A DNA stretch of 45,515 nucleotides from JBJHDF01 sp050486405 (GTDB lineage: Bacteria; Pseudomonadota; Gammaproteobacteria; Pseudomonadales; Cellvibrionaceae): assembly GCA_050486405.1 (NCBI GenBank), contig JBJHDF010000030.1, positions 1 to 45,515 of the forward strand, written 5' to 3'. The position numbers and the translations under genes are program-made. This document shows positions 7,819-16,233 of the stretch, piece after piece; the stretch's first letter is position 1, and each line of letters begins with the position of its first letter. The notes below the pieces were generated by a model. That model did not search any database. It was not told the origin of the DNA and was given only the letters and a program-made list of their open reading frames with translations.

Positions 7819-10182
7819 ATGACCCACCCTTTGACCCACAACCTGGGCTTCCCCCGCATAGGTGCAGACCGCGAGCTGAAAAAGGCCCTAGAGGCCTACT
7901 GGCGCGGTGATCTGAACCGCGAACAACTGGAAAGCACCGGCCGTGAGCTGCGCCGGGCCCACTGGCAACTGCAGGCCGACGCCGGTCTGGACCTGATCCC
8001 CACCGGTGACTTCGCCTGGTACGACCAGGTGCTGACCCTGTCCGCCACCCTGGGCAATATCCCGGCCCGGCACCGCAACGCCGACGGCTCGGTGGATATC
8101 GACGTGCTCTTTCGCATGGCCCGGGGCCGCGCGCCCACCGGCACACCCGCCACCGCCTGCGAAATGACCAAGTGGTTCGACACCAACTACCACTACCTGG
8201 TCCCCGAATTCAGCGCCGACCAGCGCTTTGCCCTGAGCTGGACGCAGATCATCGACGAAACCCGCGAGGCCGTGGCCCTGGGACACAGGGTCAAGCCCGT
8301 GCTGCTCGGCCCCCTGAGCTACCTCTATCTGGGCAAGGAACAGGAGGAAGGACTGGACCGGTTGACGCTGCTGGACCAACTGCTGCCGGTCTACCGGCAG
8401 TTGCTGCAGGCCCTGGTCGACGCCGGCGCCGAGTGGATCCAGATCGACGAGCCGATTCTGGTGCTGGACCTGCCCACCCCCTGGCGGCAAGCCTTCGAGG
8501 GCTGCTACCACAATCTGCAGAACACGCCGGCCAAACTGCTACTGGCCACCTATTTCGGCGGCCTGGAGGACAACCTGTCCACGGCTCTGGAACTGCCGGT
8601 GGCGGGGCTGCATATCGACGCTGTGCGCGCTCCCGGGCAACTGCTGCCGGTGCTGGACCGCTTGTCCGGGCACAAGGTGCTGTCGGTGGGCGTGGTGGAC
8701 GGCCGCAATATCTGGCGCAACGATCTGCAGGCCAGTCTGACGCTGCTGCAAGAGGCCAGCCAGCGCCTGGGCGAGCGCCTGTGGCTGGCGCCCTCCTGCT
8801 CGCTGCTGCACTCGCCGGTGGATCTGGAGCGGGAGCGAGATCAAGGGGTCAGAGTCCTTGATCCTGCCGGGATCAAGGACTCTGACCCCTTGATCTCCTG
8901 GCTGGCCTTCGCCAAGCAGAAGGTCGCCGAGGTGGTCACCCTGGCGCAGCTGTTGCGCGGCAACCCCGCCGCACAGTCGGCGCTGGAGGCCAGCAACCGG
9001 GCCGCCCAAAGCCGTCGGGAATCGCCGTTGATTCACAAACCCGAGGTGCAGCAGCGCCCGCGACAGATCAGCGAACCCCTGTGGCAGCGCCAGTCGCCCT
9101 TTGCCACGCGTATCGCCAAACAGCAGGCGCTGTTGCAACTGCCCCTGTTTCCCACCACCACCATCGGCTCCTTTCCGCAAACAACGGAGATACGCCAGAT
9201 TCGGCGCGATTACAAACAGCTGCGACTGTCCGCGGCGGAATACAACAACCGCATCCGCCAGGAAATTGCCGACACCATCGCCCGCCAGGAGCAGTTGGGC
9301 ATCGACATGCTGGTGCACGGCGAAGCCGAGCGCAACGACATGGTGGAATACTTCGGTGAGCAACTGGACGGCTTTGCCTTTACCCGCTTTGGCTGGGTGC
9401 AGAGCTACGGCTCGCGCTGCGTCAAACCGCCGATCATCTACGGCGACGTGTCCCGCCCGTCCCCCATCACGGTGCAGTGGGCGCGCTACGCCCAATCGCT
9501 CAGCGACAAACCGGTCAAGGGCATGCTTACCGGCCCCATCACCATGCTCTGCTGGTCCTTCGAGCGCAACGACCAGCCAGCAGAAACCACCGCCACACAG
9601 ATCGCCCTGGCCCTGCGCGACGAAGTGCTGGATCTGGAAGCGGCGGGCATCCGCGCCATCCAGATCGACGAACCCGCCATCCGCGAGGGCCTGCCCTTGC
9701 GCGACAAGGACCGGGCGCACTATCTGGACTGGGCGGTGAAGGCGTTTCGCATCAGCGCCGCCGGCGTGCAGGACGACACCCAGATACACACCCATATGTG
9801 CTATTCGGAGTTCAACGACATCATTGCCAATATCGCCGCGCTGGATGCGGACGTGATTACCATCGAGACGTCCCGTTCCCACGGCGAGCTGCTGCAGGCG
9901 TTCGAGGACTTCGAGTATCCCAACGACATAGGCCCCGGCGTCTACGACATCCACTCGCCCAATGTGCCGGAGGTGGACACCATGGTCAGCCTGCTCAAGC
10001 GCGCCGCCCGAAACATCCCGGCGGAGCGCCTCTGGGTCAACCCGGACTGCGGCCTGAAAACCCGCGGCTGGCCGGAGACCGAAGCGGCTCTGAAGAATAT
10101 GGTTGAAGCAGCCAAAGTGCTGCGGGAAACATACGCGGAGCCTAGCCGTCAAAGTGATGTGAAGCTGGAAAAAGCGCAGTAG
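7819..10182 (+). CDS. metE: cobalamin-independent methionine synthase
   Basis: The 787-residue protein transfers a methyl group from 5-methyltetrahydropteroyl-triglutamate to homocysteine in the last step of methionine synthesis. The N-terminal barrel begins LGFPRIGADRELKKALE. The C-terminal barrel opens with TTTIGSFPQT and carries all four zinc/homocysteine ligands: His and Cys in HTHMCYSEF, Glu in TIETSRSHG and Cys in VNPDCGLKTR. ATG 7819 is chosen over an upstream TTG (7795) because translation then starts at MTHPLTHNLGFPRIG, the usual family N-terminus. Around residues 340-360 the reading frame runs through a perfect DNA palindrome, giving about a dozen residues more than I expect between the VDL and WLAFA motifs. 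The frame is intact, so the enzyme may still work. Confidence 0.95.
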   Translation: MTHPLTHNLGFPRIGADRELKKALEAYWRGDLNREQLESTGRELRRAHWQLQADAGLDLIPTGDFAWYDQVLTLSATLGNIPARHRNADGSVDIDVLFRMARGRAPTGTPATACEMTKWFDTNYHYLVPEFSADQRFALSWTQIIDETREAVALGHRVKPVLLGPLSYLYLGKEQEEGLDRLTLLDQLLPVYRQLLQALVDAGAEWIQIDEPILVLDLPTPWRQAFEGCYHNLQNTPAKLLLATYFGGLEDNLSTALELPVAGLHIDAVRAPGQLLPVLDRLSGHKVLSVGVVDGRNIWRNDLQASLTLLQEASQRLGERLWLAPSCSLLHSPVDLERERDQGVRVLDPAGIKDSDPLISWLAFAKQKVAEVVTLAQLLRGNPAAQSALEASNRAAQSRRESPLIHKPEVQQRPRQISEPLWQRQSPFATRIAKQQALLQLPLFPTTTIGSFPQTTEIRQIRRDYKQLRLSAAEYNNRIRQEIADTIARQEQLGIDMLVHGEAERNDMVEYFGEQLDGFAFTRFGWVQSYGSRCVKPPIIYGDVSRPSPITVQWARYAQSLSDKPVKGMLTGPITMLCWSFERNDQPAETTATQIALALRDEVLDLEAAGIRAIQIDEPAIREGLPLRDKDRAHYLDWAVKAFRISAAGVQDDTQIHTHMCYSEFNDIIANIAALDADVITIETSRSHGELLQAFEDFEYPNDIGPGVYDIHSPNVPEVDTMVSLLKRAARNIPAERLWVNPDCGLKTRGWPETEAALKNMVEAAKVLRETYAEPSRQSDVKLEKAQ
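8837..8897. repeat. 61-bp perfect palindrome (REP-like) inside metE
   Basis: Arms 8837-8864 and 8870-8897 are exact reverse complements over 28 bases with a five-base loop (TGCCG). Each arm also contains its own eight-base inverted repeat (GATCAAGG/CCTTGATC) around GGGGTCAGAGT-type sequence. From memory, GGGGTCAGAGTC-type ends belong to palindromic repeats linked to REP-associated (Y1) tyrosine transposases in many proteobacteria. No such transposase is in the window. The element sits in frame in metE and lacks stop codons on either strand. Confidence 0.85.
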
Positions 10183-10184
10183 CT

Positions 10185-10898
10185 TTAGCGGTTGCGCAGG
10201 GATTTTTGTACATTGTCCAGCATCTGTTCGCCTTCGCTAATCGGGTCCGGGCACAGGGTACGACTGAAAACCCGACTGACGTACTGACCATTTTCGTTGT
10301 GATACAGGCAGCGGCCGTTGCCAAAGTCCGCAATCTCATTGCCCAACACCCCACTCGCTGGTGCGGAGTGGGTCGACGCGGAGGCAGACAGGTGCGAATG
10401 CCGCTGCCTTGATTCAGCGATTCTTTGCCGCATACGGGGGTCGAACACAGTACTGTCGGAAACCTCCGCGCCCCTCTCTGGAGCCACGTAGTAGTCGCGA
10501 ACGTCCAGTGAACTGAAATCAATGCTGGGCCGAGGTTCTGAGGGAGCAGGCGTTGCAGGAACCGCTTGAGCCAGCGAAGGGTTCTCGTCCGGCTGCTCGA
10601 TTTCGGGGGAGTCGACAGGCGTTTCGGGCTCCATCTCGAAGGGCGAGATCGGAGCCTGGGCTTGCAACGTCAGCCTTAAAACGCGTGAATCCTCTTCCGG
10701 TGGAACGGGCGCTGGCGGGCGGGACCACCACACCATCAACGCCAGCGCATGCGCCAGGGCGGATACCAGTAGCATGACCCCCAAAGGTCGCGTCAGCCAG
10801 GGACTTTTGGCTGACGCACAAGCATCCATTTCCAGAGGTTGCAGGTCAAGCGTGCCCGTAATCGGAAGCTCTTCCCGTCCTGAATCTTCGCTGTCCAT
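10185..10898 (-). CDS. single-pass membrane protein with Pro-rich region (TonB-like layout), unknown function
   Basis: A 237-residue protein with a ~37-residue cytoplasmic N-terminus, one membrane helix (residues ~38-58) and then a long Pro/Glu-rich stretch (PPAPVPPEE to about residue 125). That layout resembles TonB or TolA. The C-terminal ~50 residues hold FGNGRCLYHNENGQYVSRV and a second Cys (SRTLCPDP), suggesting a small disulphide-bonded periplasmic domain. The TonB C-terminal signature is not seen, so I do not call it TonB. It ends 3 bp past the convergent metE stop. It reads in the same direction as the SEL1/MORN lipoprotein gene upstream, with a 150-bp gap holding a gene remnant. Function unknown. 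Confidence 0.6.
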   Translation of the reverse strand: MDSEDSGREELPITGTLDLQPLEMDACASAKSPWLTRPLGVMLLVSALAHALALMVWWSRPPAPVPPEEDSRVLRLTLQAQAPISPFEMEPETPVDSPEIEQPDENPSLAQAVPATPAPSEPRPSIDFSSLDVRDYYVAPERGAEVSDSTVFDPRMRQRIAESRQRHSHLSASASTHSAPASGVLGNEIADFGNGRCLYHNENGQYVSRVFSRTLCPDPISEGEQMLDNVQKSLRNR

Positions 10899-10961
10899 AC
10901 TGCGCTGCGCCTGGTGGGTGTCCCGTACAAGACATTCCCCGCCAGCGAAAGTTCTAGTTGC

Positions 10962-11032
10962 ATGTGGATTTCAGCCTGCTGGGCGAGACTTGGCTGGACC
11001 ACCGCCTGGCCGTGCACACGCGCTTGCCTCGG
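10962..11032 (+). pseudogene. shrunken 5' fragment of the tandem PTPS/QueD-like gene
   Basis: This stretch repeats parts of the gene at 14272. ATGTGGATTTCAGCCTGCTGG matches 14300-14320, GGCGAGACTTGGCTGG matches 14341-14356 with one change, and GGACCACCGCCTGGCCGTG matches 14454-14472. Two blocks, of 7 and about 33 codons, are missing, each bounded by short direct repeats in the intact gene. Both losses are in frame, so it still reads VDFSLLGETWLDHRLAV. It lacks the rest of the gene and is best seen as a decayed duplicate. Confidence 0.7.
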
Positions 11033-11050
11033 GGCAGGAGATCAACCTTA

Positions 11051-12877
11051 TCACAACAAAAGATCCAAATGATCGAAGCGCCCCTCCTGCGCTGGCAGCA
11101 ACGATCTTCCGGCCAGGCTTATAAGATCTCCCTTGAAAAATTCGCAAGGCACATAGTCAAAGTCTTCCCCTCTTCGCAACCCGCATACGCCTGCGCCGTG
11201 AGGCAGGCCCTTGTTGAAGTTGCCGCTAAAGGTGGAAACCACATCCAGTGGCTCGTCAAGCGGGATATAGCGGCCATACGTTGGGTAATCCCCTCTCAGA
11301 TAGGCGATATACCCCTCACCCTGCGGCCGCCCTTCTTCTAGCTGACCTTCGTAGTAAAAACGTCGAAATTGCCCTAAGGCTTCAATAAACCGCCCAACCC
11401 CAGAATATAGCCCGTCCGAAAACCCTCCTGCATAGACCAATCGCCCGCCGTAGTATACTTCGCCTTCACCCTGGAGCATTCCATTTACCACGGAGCTGGA
11501 CATGTAAAATACGCCATCCTCCCCATAATAATATCCCCCTTCACCATTCGGCACGCTATTAACCACGTTTCCGGAGAAATAAAACCTGTCACCATAATGA
11601 ATCCTTCCGCTCCCTGAAATTCCTGACTCTGTGATCTCAAAATCACCCGACCAATCATCAATCAAATCCAGAGTAATACGTTTTCCATCTTTCCCGCCGC
11701 CCTCTTTCCGGGAAAATCTGATTTTGTCATTATCGCAGGACACATCAATATCGAACTCATAAAGGAGGTGATTTATCAGAACCGACGACGGAATAATTTT
11801 TTCACGTGTCGCCACAGGAATACCAGCTAAAGAGTCATCTATGACAATCGTAACACGCCGGCCAGTATCCCTTATATCGAACACGAAATCAAAATATAGT
11901 CGAATAAAAGTCCCTATCTCTATACCAGAAAACTCCAGACTAAATTTCTTTCCATAATGATTATCATACCGGGAAAAGATGTACTCTCTGTATTTTTCGG
12001 AGATATCCTTGCTTCTTTCCGGATCAAGAAATATCTCCTTTTGCTTCCTTGCTCTATACATGTTTTCCCGATATCGGTTTGCGAATACATCTTCACATAC
12101 CTTCATAATATAATTGTTGTCAGGACTACCTATTGACGAATCCTGTTTATGCTTTTTTGCCATGATATTTCTGACTGCATCTACGCCTTCTTGGTTTTTC
12201 GCCAACTCAAAGTAAACCATTGCGGCCTCAACCTTCTGATGGGTATTCTCATTCAGTTCCATCGAATCATATCCAATATGACTTTCTACACTACGCCAAT
12301 ATTGCTTCGCGATATGATCATATAGATCCTCTGTACCGTCTCCCGGAGCTAGACTGATGGTAGCCCCTTGATCAGAGAATATCTCAAACCACCGAATTCT
12401 AGTTGCGTAAGTGCTAAATTCATAATTGAAATCCAAATCGTACAAAAAACGCACATACCTATCAGACAAAAATTCGCTGCCGCTTTCTGACATCTCCAGG
12501 TAGAGATCAATCGCCCCACCAATATCCCGACCCCCTCCCTCACCAGTAAAAAGCAGTTGCGCATAGGAATATTTTGCCCAAGCATTATTCTTATGAAACT
12601 TTCGGTACCAAATCCTGGCATCGTCAAACATCTCAAAAATTTCGAGAATATATCCCAACTCGGCAGCATCACGACTGTCAATTACCTTTATCGCTTGTTC
12701 AATCAGCCGGTCAACGTCTTTTCTGCTTGACAGGTCATCACGATATTCAATCATAAGACGATAGGCCTCGTCGGAAATAAACTGGTTATCAGTGTCCGAC
12801 CGACTGCACGACGAAACAAATAGCGACAGAGTGAACACCACAACGACTTGATATACGATCCATGCAATACTTTTCAT
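11051..12877 (-). CDS. large lipoprotein with SEL1-like and MORN-type repeats
   Basis: This 608-residue protein starts with a lipoprotein signal peptide (LFVSSC, Cys24). Residues ~65-140 contain SEL1/TPR-like helical phrases (ARIWYRKFHKNNAWAKYSYAQLLFTGEGGG, listed here only as the pattern A-x2-WY then Y-A-x-LL-x-G-EGG). The middle (~160-400) is unassigned. Residues ~420-590 hold MORN-type strands such as GSGRIHYGDRF, VPNGEGGYYYG, MLQGEGEVYYGG and LPHGAGVCG. MORN repeats usually bind membranes or proteins, and SEL1 repeats are scaffolds. No enzyme is visible. The DNA is clearly AT-richer than metE or valS and uses many AT-ending codons, suggesting recent acquisition. Confidence 0.7.
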   Translation of the reverse strand: MKSIAWIVYQVVVVFTLSLFVSSCSRSDTDNQFISDEAYRLMIEYRDDLSSRKDVDRLIEQAIKVIDSRDAAELGYILEIFEMFDDARIWYRKFHKNNAWAKYSYAQLLFTGEGGGRDIGGAIDLYLEMSESGSEFLSDRYVRFLYDLDFNYEFSTYATRIRWFEIFSDQGATISLAPGDGTEDLYDHIAKQYWRSVESHIGYDSMELNENTHQKVEAAMVYFELAKNQEGVDAVRNIMAKKHKQDSSIGSPDNNYIMKVCEDVFANRYRENMYRARKQKEIFLDPERSKDISEKYREYIFSRYDNHYGKKFSLEFSGIEIGTFIRLYFDFVFDIRDTGRRVTIVIDDSLAGIPVATREKIIPSSVLINHLLYEFDIDVSCDNDKIRFSRKEGGGKDGKRITLDLIDDWSGDFEITESGISGSGRIHYGDRFYFSGNVVNSVPNGEGGYYYGEDGVFYMSSSVVNGMLQGEGEVYYGGRLVYAGGFSDGLYSGVGRFIEALGQFRRFYYEGQLEEGRPQGEGYIAYLRGDYPTYGRYIPLDEPLDVVSTFSGNFNKGLPHGAGVCGLRRGEDFDYVPCEFFKGDLISLAGRSLLPAQEGRFDHLDLLL

Positions 12878-12951
12878 TTTTCTATCCCTTTCTACAAATT
12901 ACGCAGCCATATCGGCCTTGTCGGACTAGCACGCTCGTACGCGCCCTCTCT

Positions 12952-14121
12952 TCAGCGAGGAGGGCGCTCCAACTCGCCAACGTACAGCAGCGCCTTTTCG
13001 TTTTGTGGTGTCCGTGCGGTTACCTGCACCCGAAGCGGCCTCTCACCAGGGGTTGACGTATGACGAAATTCCCAACCAGAGGAGTTCAAGCGTGTATCGG
13101 CAAACACCCGACCCACGTCTTCACGAAGCTTGCCTGTTGGACAGAGGTATTTTTGTGTACCGACCGTAATCTCCACCGTATCCAGCGGACCATCGTCCAC
13201 GGAAGCGGCCCAGCCACGCAGGTACAGCTCACCATTCTCGGCCAACACTCGCTCGTCCACCCAACCCCAGGGGCCGCGTCGAAATCCCTCAATTGCGGCC
13301 AGGGGCCGCCCCGACGTACCGGGAACAACATAGATATCCTGTTCGTGGGCAAGCCCCCTGGGAATACGAGCGTAGTTGTCGGCAGTGCCGGTTACCCGCT
13401 CAATAACCCCGGCCACATAGTCTTCGGTCACATAAGTGGTACCGTAAATATCCGTTGTCAGGTCCTGGTTCTCGCTGACGGGAAAGAAGAGTATACCCTC
13501 GTCCGGCATGCGATGCTCCGGTGGTACCAGGCAGGCATCATGCACACTGAAGCAGAGCACACCGTTCGGCTCCAGGCAATCGAGCAGACGTCGAACCCAG
13601 TCTCGAAACAGATCGCCGGGCAAATGGGAAAATAGTGAAGCAACCCAGATAAAATGAAAACGCTGTTCAGGCTGAAAGGCTGCGGGATCGGCATGGGACT
13701 TGATGCCCTGTACGGCGAAGCTGTCGCACACGTACCGCAGTGCATCCTGTTGGATTTCCGAAGCCCAGATATTCTCGGCCGGCAGGCTGACCGATAACAA
13801 CCGCAACAGCCGACCATAACCACAGGCAAAATCCAGAAAACGAATTTTCTCCACGACTCCTGGGAACAGGCTGTGCAGGATCTGCTGCACCGCGCTGTAT
13901 TGCTGCAGCGCAACGTTGTAGTACTGACTAAAGGCCGCGTGAGCATCGCCGTGGTGCTGCAAAGAATGCAGCAGCATCTGATCGTTGGGGTGAATATGGA
14001 TATCCGGCTGGCTGGGAGCGAGACGCTCTTGCAAATAGGGGCAGTGGTCACGCACCACTTGACGAAAATGGTCGCTGGCGCATAAGTACTGTGTACGATC
14101 CAACAATGCCCGGGCTATCAT
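12952..14121 (-). CDS. class I SAM-dependent methyltransferase with C-terminal extension
   Basis: A 389-residue protein. Residues ~60-230 form a class I methyltransferase domain: motif I is FLDFACGYGRLL (~95-106), an acidic residue ends the next strand (IWASEIQQD), and FHFIWVASLFSHL and LEPNGVLCFSVHD mark the later core strands. Residues ~285-385 are a separate beta-rich extension (GELYLRGWAASVDDGPLDTVEI) like domains found beside glycan or glycosyltransferase-linked methyltransferases. The substrate is unknown. Base composition is GC-rich, like the core genome, unlike the lipoprotein gene downstream. It is divergent from the pterin-synthase gene, with 150 bp between the starts. Confidence 0.75.
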   Translation of the reverse strand: MIARALLDRTQYLCASDHFRQVVRDHCPYLQERLAPSQPDIHIHPNDQMLLHSLQHHGDAHAAFSQYYNVALQQYSAVQQILHSLFPGVVEKIRFLDFACGYGRLLRLLSVSLPAENIWASEIQQDALRYVCDSFAVQGIKSHADPAAFQPEQRFHFIWVASLFSHLPGDLFRDWVRRLLDCLEPNGVLCFSVHDACLVPPEHRMPDEGILFFPVSENQDLTTDIYGTTYVTEDYVAGVIERVTGTADNYARIPRGLAHEQDIYVVPGTSGRPLAAIEGFRRGPWGWVDERVLAENGELYLRGWAASVDDGPLDTVEITVGTQKYLCPTGKLREDVGRVFADTRLNSSGWEFRHTSTPGERPLRVQVTARTPQNEKALLYVGELERPPR

Positions 14122-14271
14122 TGGCGGCTCCTGTGCTGCGTGAAACTACGGCACAACTCACAGAGCAATGTAATCCATATCAAGCTACACTTCAATTCGG
14201 TAAACTCTGGTCACCACCCCACCCCACTGGTATCATACCCACCCGATCTCAGGCTCCAAAAAAACCACCCC

Positions 14272-15129
14272 ATGCTGCTGTTTGTTGACCAACTCACCAA
14301 TGTGGATTTCAGCCTGCTGGACCCCGAGCGGGGCCTGCTGGGCGAGACCTGGCTGGCCAGCGTGCGGCTGGAAGGCAGCCTGGACCACCAGGGCATGGTC
14401 TGCGACTTCGGTATCGTCAAAAAGCAGGTACGCCAGTGGCTGGACCACGAACTGGACCACCGCCTGGCCGTGCCAGTGCGCTCGCCGCGCATCGCCATCG
14501 AGCAATCCGGCCAAATGCTGGACATCCGCTGGCGCTTTGGCCCGAATGACGAAACCCTGTACACCCGCTGCCCCGCCGACGCCTTGGCCCTGGTGGACAG
14601 CGACGAGTTGACACCGGAAAAGGTGGCCCACTGGGCCGTGACGCAACTCAGGCAGCGCTTTCCCGACAGCGTGCAAACCCTGGCGCTGACCTTCACCGGC
14701 GAAACCATCAACGGCGCCCAATACCAGTACAGCCACGGTCTGAAAAAGCACGCCGGCAACTGCCAGCGCATCGCCCACGGCCACCGCTCGCGTCTACTGA
14801 TCGAACGCGACGGCCAGCGCGATACCGACCTGGAAAACGACTGGGCCCGCCGCTGGTGCGACATTTACGTCGGCACCCGGGAAGATCTACAGGCCACCGA
14901 GCAACGCGACGGCGTGGACTATTACCACTTCGCCTACCAATCGGCCCAAGGTCCCTTCGAACTCACCCTGCCCGCCCGCTGCTGCTACCTAATCGATAAT
15001 GACAGCACCGTGGAATGCATCGCCCAACACATCGCCGACACCCTGGCGGCGGAACACCCCGGCCACAAGCTGCGCGTGCGCGCCTACGAAGGCCTGGGTA
15101 AGGGCGCCATCGCCGAAAGCCGGGGTTGA
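14272..15129 (+). CDS. tandem 6-carboxytetrahydropterin synthase (QueD/PTPS)-like protein
   Basis: The start at 14272 gives 285 residues beginning MLLFVDQLTNVDFSLL; upstream in-frame codons are not protein-like. The protein is two PTPS-fold repeats. The N-terminal repeat has MVCDFGIVKKQVRQWLDHELDHRL, the usual strand-helix after the zinc site, but no zinc His/Cys set. The C-terminal repeat has the zinc pattern YSHGLKKHAGNCQRIAHGH (His, Cys, His-Gly-His). Single-domain relatives make 6-carboxytetrahydropterin for queuosine or related pterins. It lies eight bases ahead of the acyltransferase gene, so co-transcription is likely. Part of its 5' end is copied at 10962-11032. The substrate of this long form is uncertain. 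Confidence 0.78.
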   Translation: MLLFVDQLTNVDFSLLDPERGLLGETWLASVRLEGSLDHQGMVCDFGIVKKQVRQWLDHELDHRLAVPVRSPRIAIEQSGQMLDIRWRFGPNDETLYTRCPADALALVDSDELTPEKVAHWAVTQLRQRFPDSVQTLALTFTGETINGAQYQYSHGLKKHAGNCQRIAHGHRSRLLIERDGQRDTDLENDWARRWCDIYVGTREDLQATEQRDGVDYYHFAYQSAQGPFELTLPARCCYLIDNDSTVECIAQHIADTLAAEHPGHKLRVRAYEGLGKGAIAESRG

Positions 15130-15137
15130 TCCGCACC

Positions 15138-16067
15138 ATGGCCGATTCACACTTCTCCCGCTCGCTACTGGCGCCCAGGCACTGGCTCTCCTGGCTGCTG
15201 CTGGGCCTGTGGTGGCTGTTGGCGCAACTGCCCTGGCGGGCACAGATGGGCCTGGCACGAGCCCTTAGCCCGCTGCTGGCCCTGAATAAGCGGCGGGTCC
15301 AGATGGCGCGCATCAACGTCGAGCTGTGCTTTCCCCACTGGAGCGAACAGCAGCGCGAAACCCTGCTGAGGGAAAATCGCATCGCCATGGCCAAGGCGGT
15401 TATGGAGGTGGGAATTGCCTGGTTCTGGCCTCGCCAGCGCCTGCTAAAGCTCTGCCGGGTAAAGGGTCTCGACCACCTGACACAAACGCGACAGGATAGT
15501 CGGGGCGTGCTGCTGCTGAGCCTGCACTTCACCACCATGGACCTTGGCGGCGCGGTGCTGGGGCAGTTGGTAGAGTGCGATGGCATGTATACTCCGCATC
15601 GCAACCCAGTTGTGGATTATCTGCTGAAATCCCGGCGCCAAACCTATTCAACCGGGGGCATTACCATTCCCCGGGAAAACGTGCGCACCCTGGTACAGCG
15701 CCTGCGCCAGGCACGCGTGGTCTGGTACGCGCCAGACCGGGACATGGGCGCCAAGGGCAGTGTATTCGTGCCCTTTTTTGGCGTGCCGGCCGCCACCATC
15801 ACCGCCACCGCCAAACTCGCCCAGATGGGCAGAGCCCTGGTCATCCCCTTTACCCAGCAGCGGGTCGCCGACGGCTACGAGATCACCATTCACCCTCCCT
15901 TCGCCAACTACCCCACTGGCGATGATCATGCCGACGCCCGCCGGGTCAACGCCTTTATCGAAGAGGAAATCCGCAAGTGTCCGGAGCAGTACTTCTGGGC
16001 GCAACCCCGCTTCAAAACGCGCCCCGAGGGAGAGGCGGCCATATACCCCTCACGAGCGCAAAAGTAA
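15138..16067 (+). CDS. LpxL/HtrB-type lipid A acyltransferase
   Basis: A 309-residue inner-membrane protein with an N-terminal hydrophobic segment (WLSWLLLGLWWLLAQL, ~16-31). The acyltransferase catalytic HX4D is present as His130-FTTM-Asp135. Further conserved phrases are MYTPHRNPVVDYLL, WYAPDRDMGAKGSVFVPFFG and the C-terminal CPEQYFWAQPRFKTRP. LpxL/LpxM enzymes add a secondary acyl chain to lipid A during LPS assembly. Which position it acylates is not clear. ATG 15138 is preferred over a TTG at 15126 that overlaps the previous stop codon. It is the last core gene before the cassette-like region. Confidence 0.88.
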   Translation: MADSHFSRSLLAPRHWLSWLLLGLWWLLAQLPWRAQMGLARALSPLLALNKRRVQMARINVELCFPHWSEQQRETLLRENRIAMAKAVMEVGIAWFWPRQRLLKLCRVKGLDHLTQTRQDSRGVLLLSLHFTTMDLGGAVLGQLVECDGMYTPHRNPVVDYLLKSRRQTYSTGGITIPRENVRTLVQRLRQARVVWYAPDRDMGAKGSVFVPFFGVPAATITATAKLAQMGRALVIPFTQQRVADGYEITIHPPFANYPTGDDHADARRVNAFIEEEIRKCPEQYFWAQPRFKTRPEGEAAIYPSRAQK

Positions 16068-16220
16068 CGCCAGCGCCCCGGCACGCGTTGCCGCTTTACA
16101 CTGCGTACGAACATCCTTGCAAAATGCCGGGAAGCGGTTATGATCAAGGCGTTACGGACTTTCCGAGGGTAGATATAGCGCAGGGTCAGGAAGGATAACG
16201 CGCATACGCGATATACAAAC

Positions 16221-16227
16221 GTTAGAT
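16221..16227 (+). other. integron core-site-like heptamer (GTTAGAT) before the first cassette-like gene
   Basis: ACAAAC-GTTAGAT lies seven bases before the ATG at 16234. GTTRRRY is the consensus at which integron integrases join cassettes, and ACAAA-GTTAG resembles the attI1 insertion point as I recall it. No integrase gene is in the window. The heptamer is short, so chance is possible. It gains weight from its place just before the first small gene and from the attC-like site at 16565-16637. Confidence 0.3.
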
Positions 16228-16233
16228 ATCCAT

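Noticed and set aside
8539..10152. 537-codon frame antisense to metE
   Set aside because: GC-rich coding DNA leaves long open antisense frames. The product is Val/Gln/Gly-rich shadow sequence with no motif, and metE is certain.
10185..10898. TonB assignment for the single-pass Pro-rich protein
   Set aside because: The layout fits, but the conserved TonB C-terminal strand pattern and linked exbB/exbD genes are absent.
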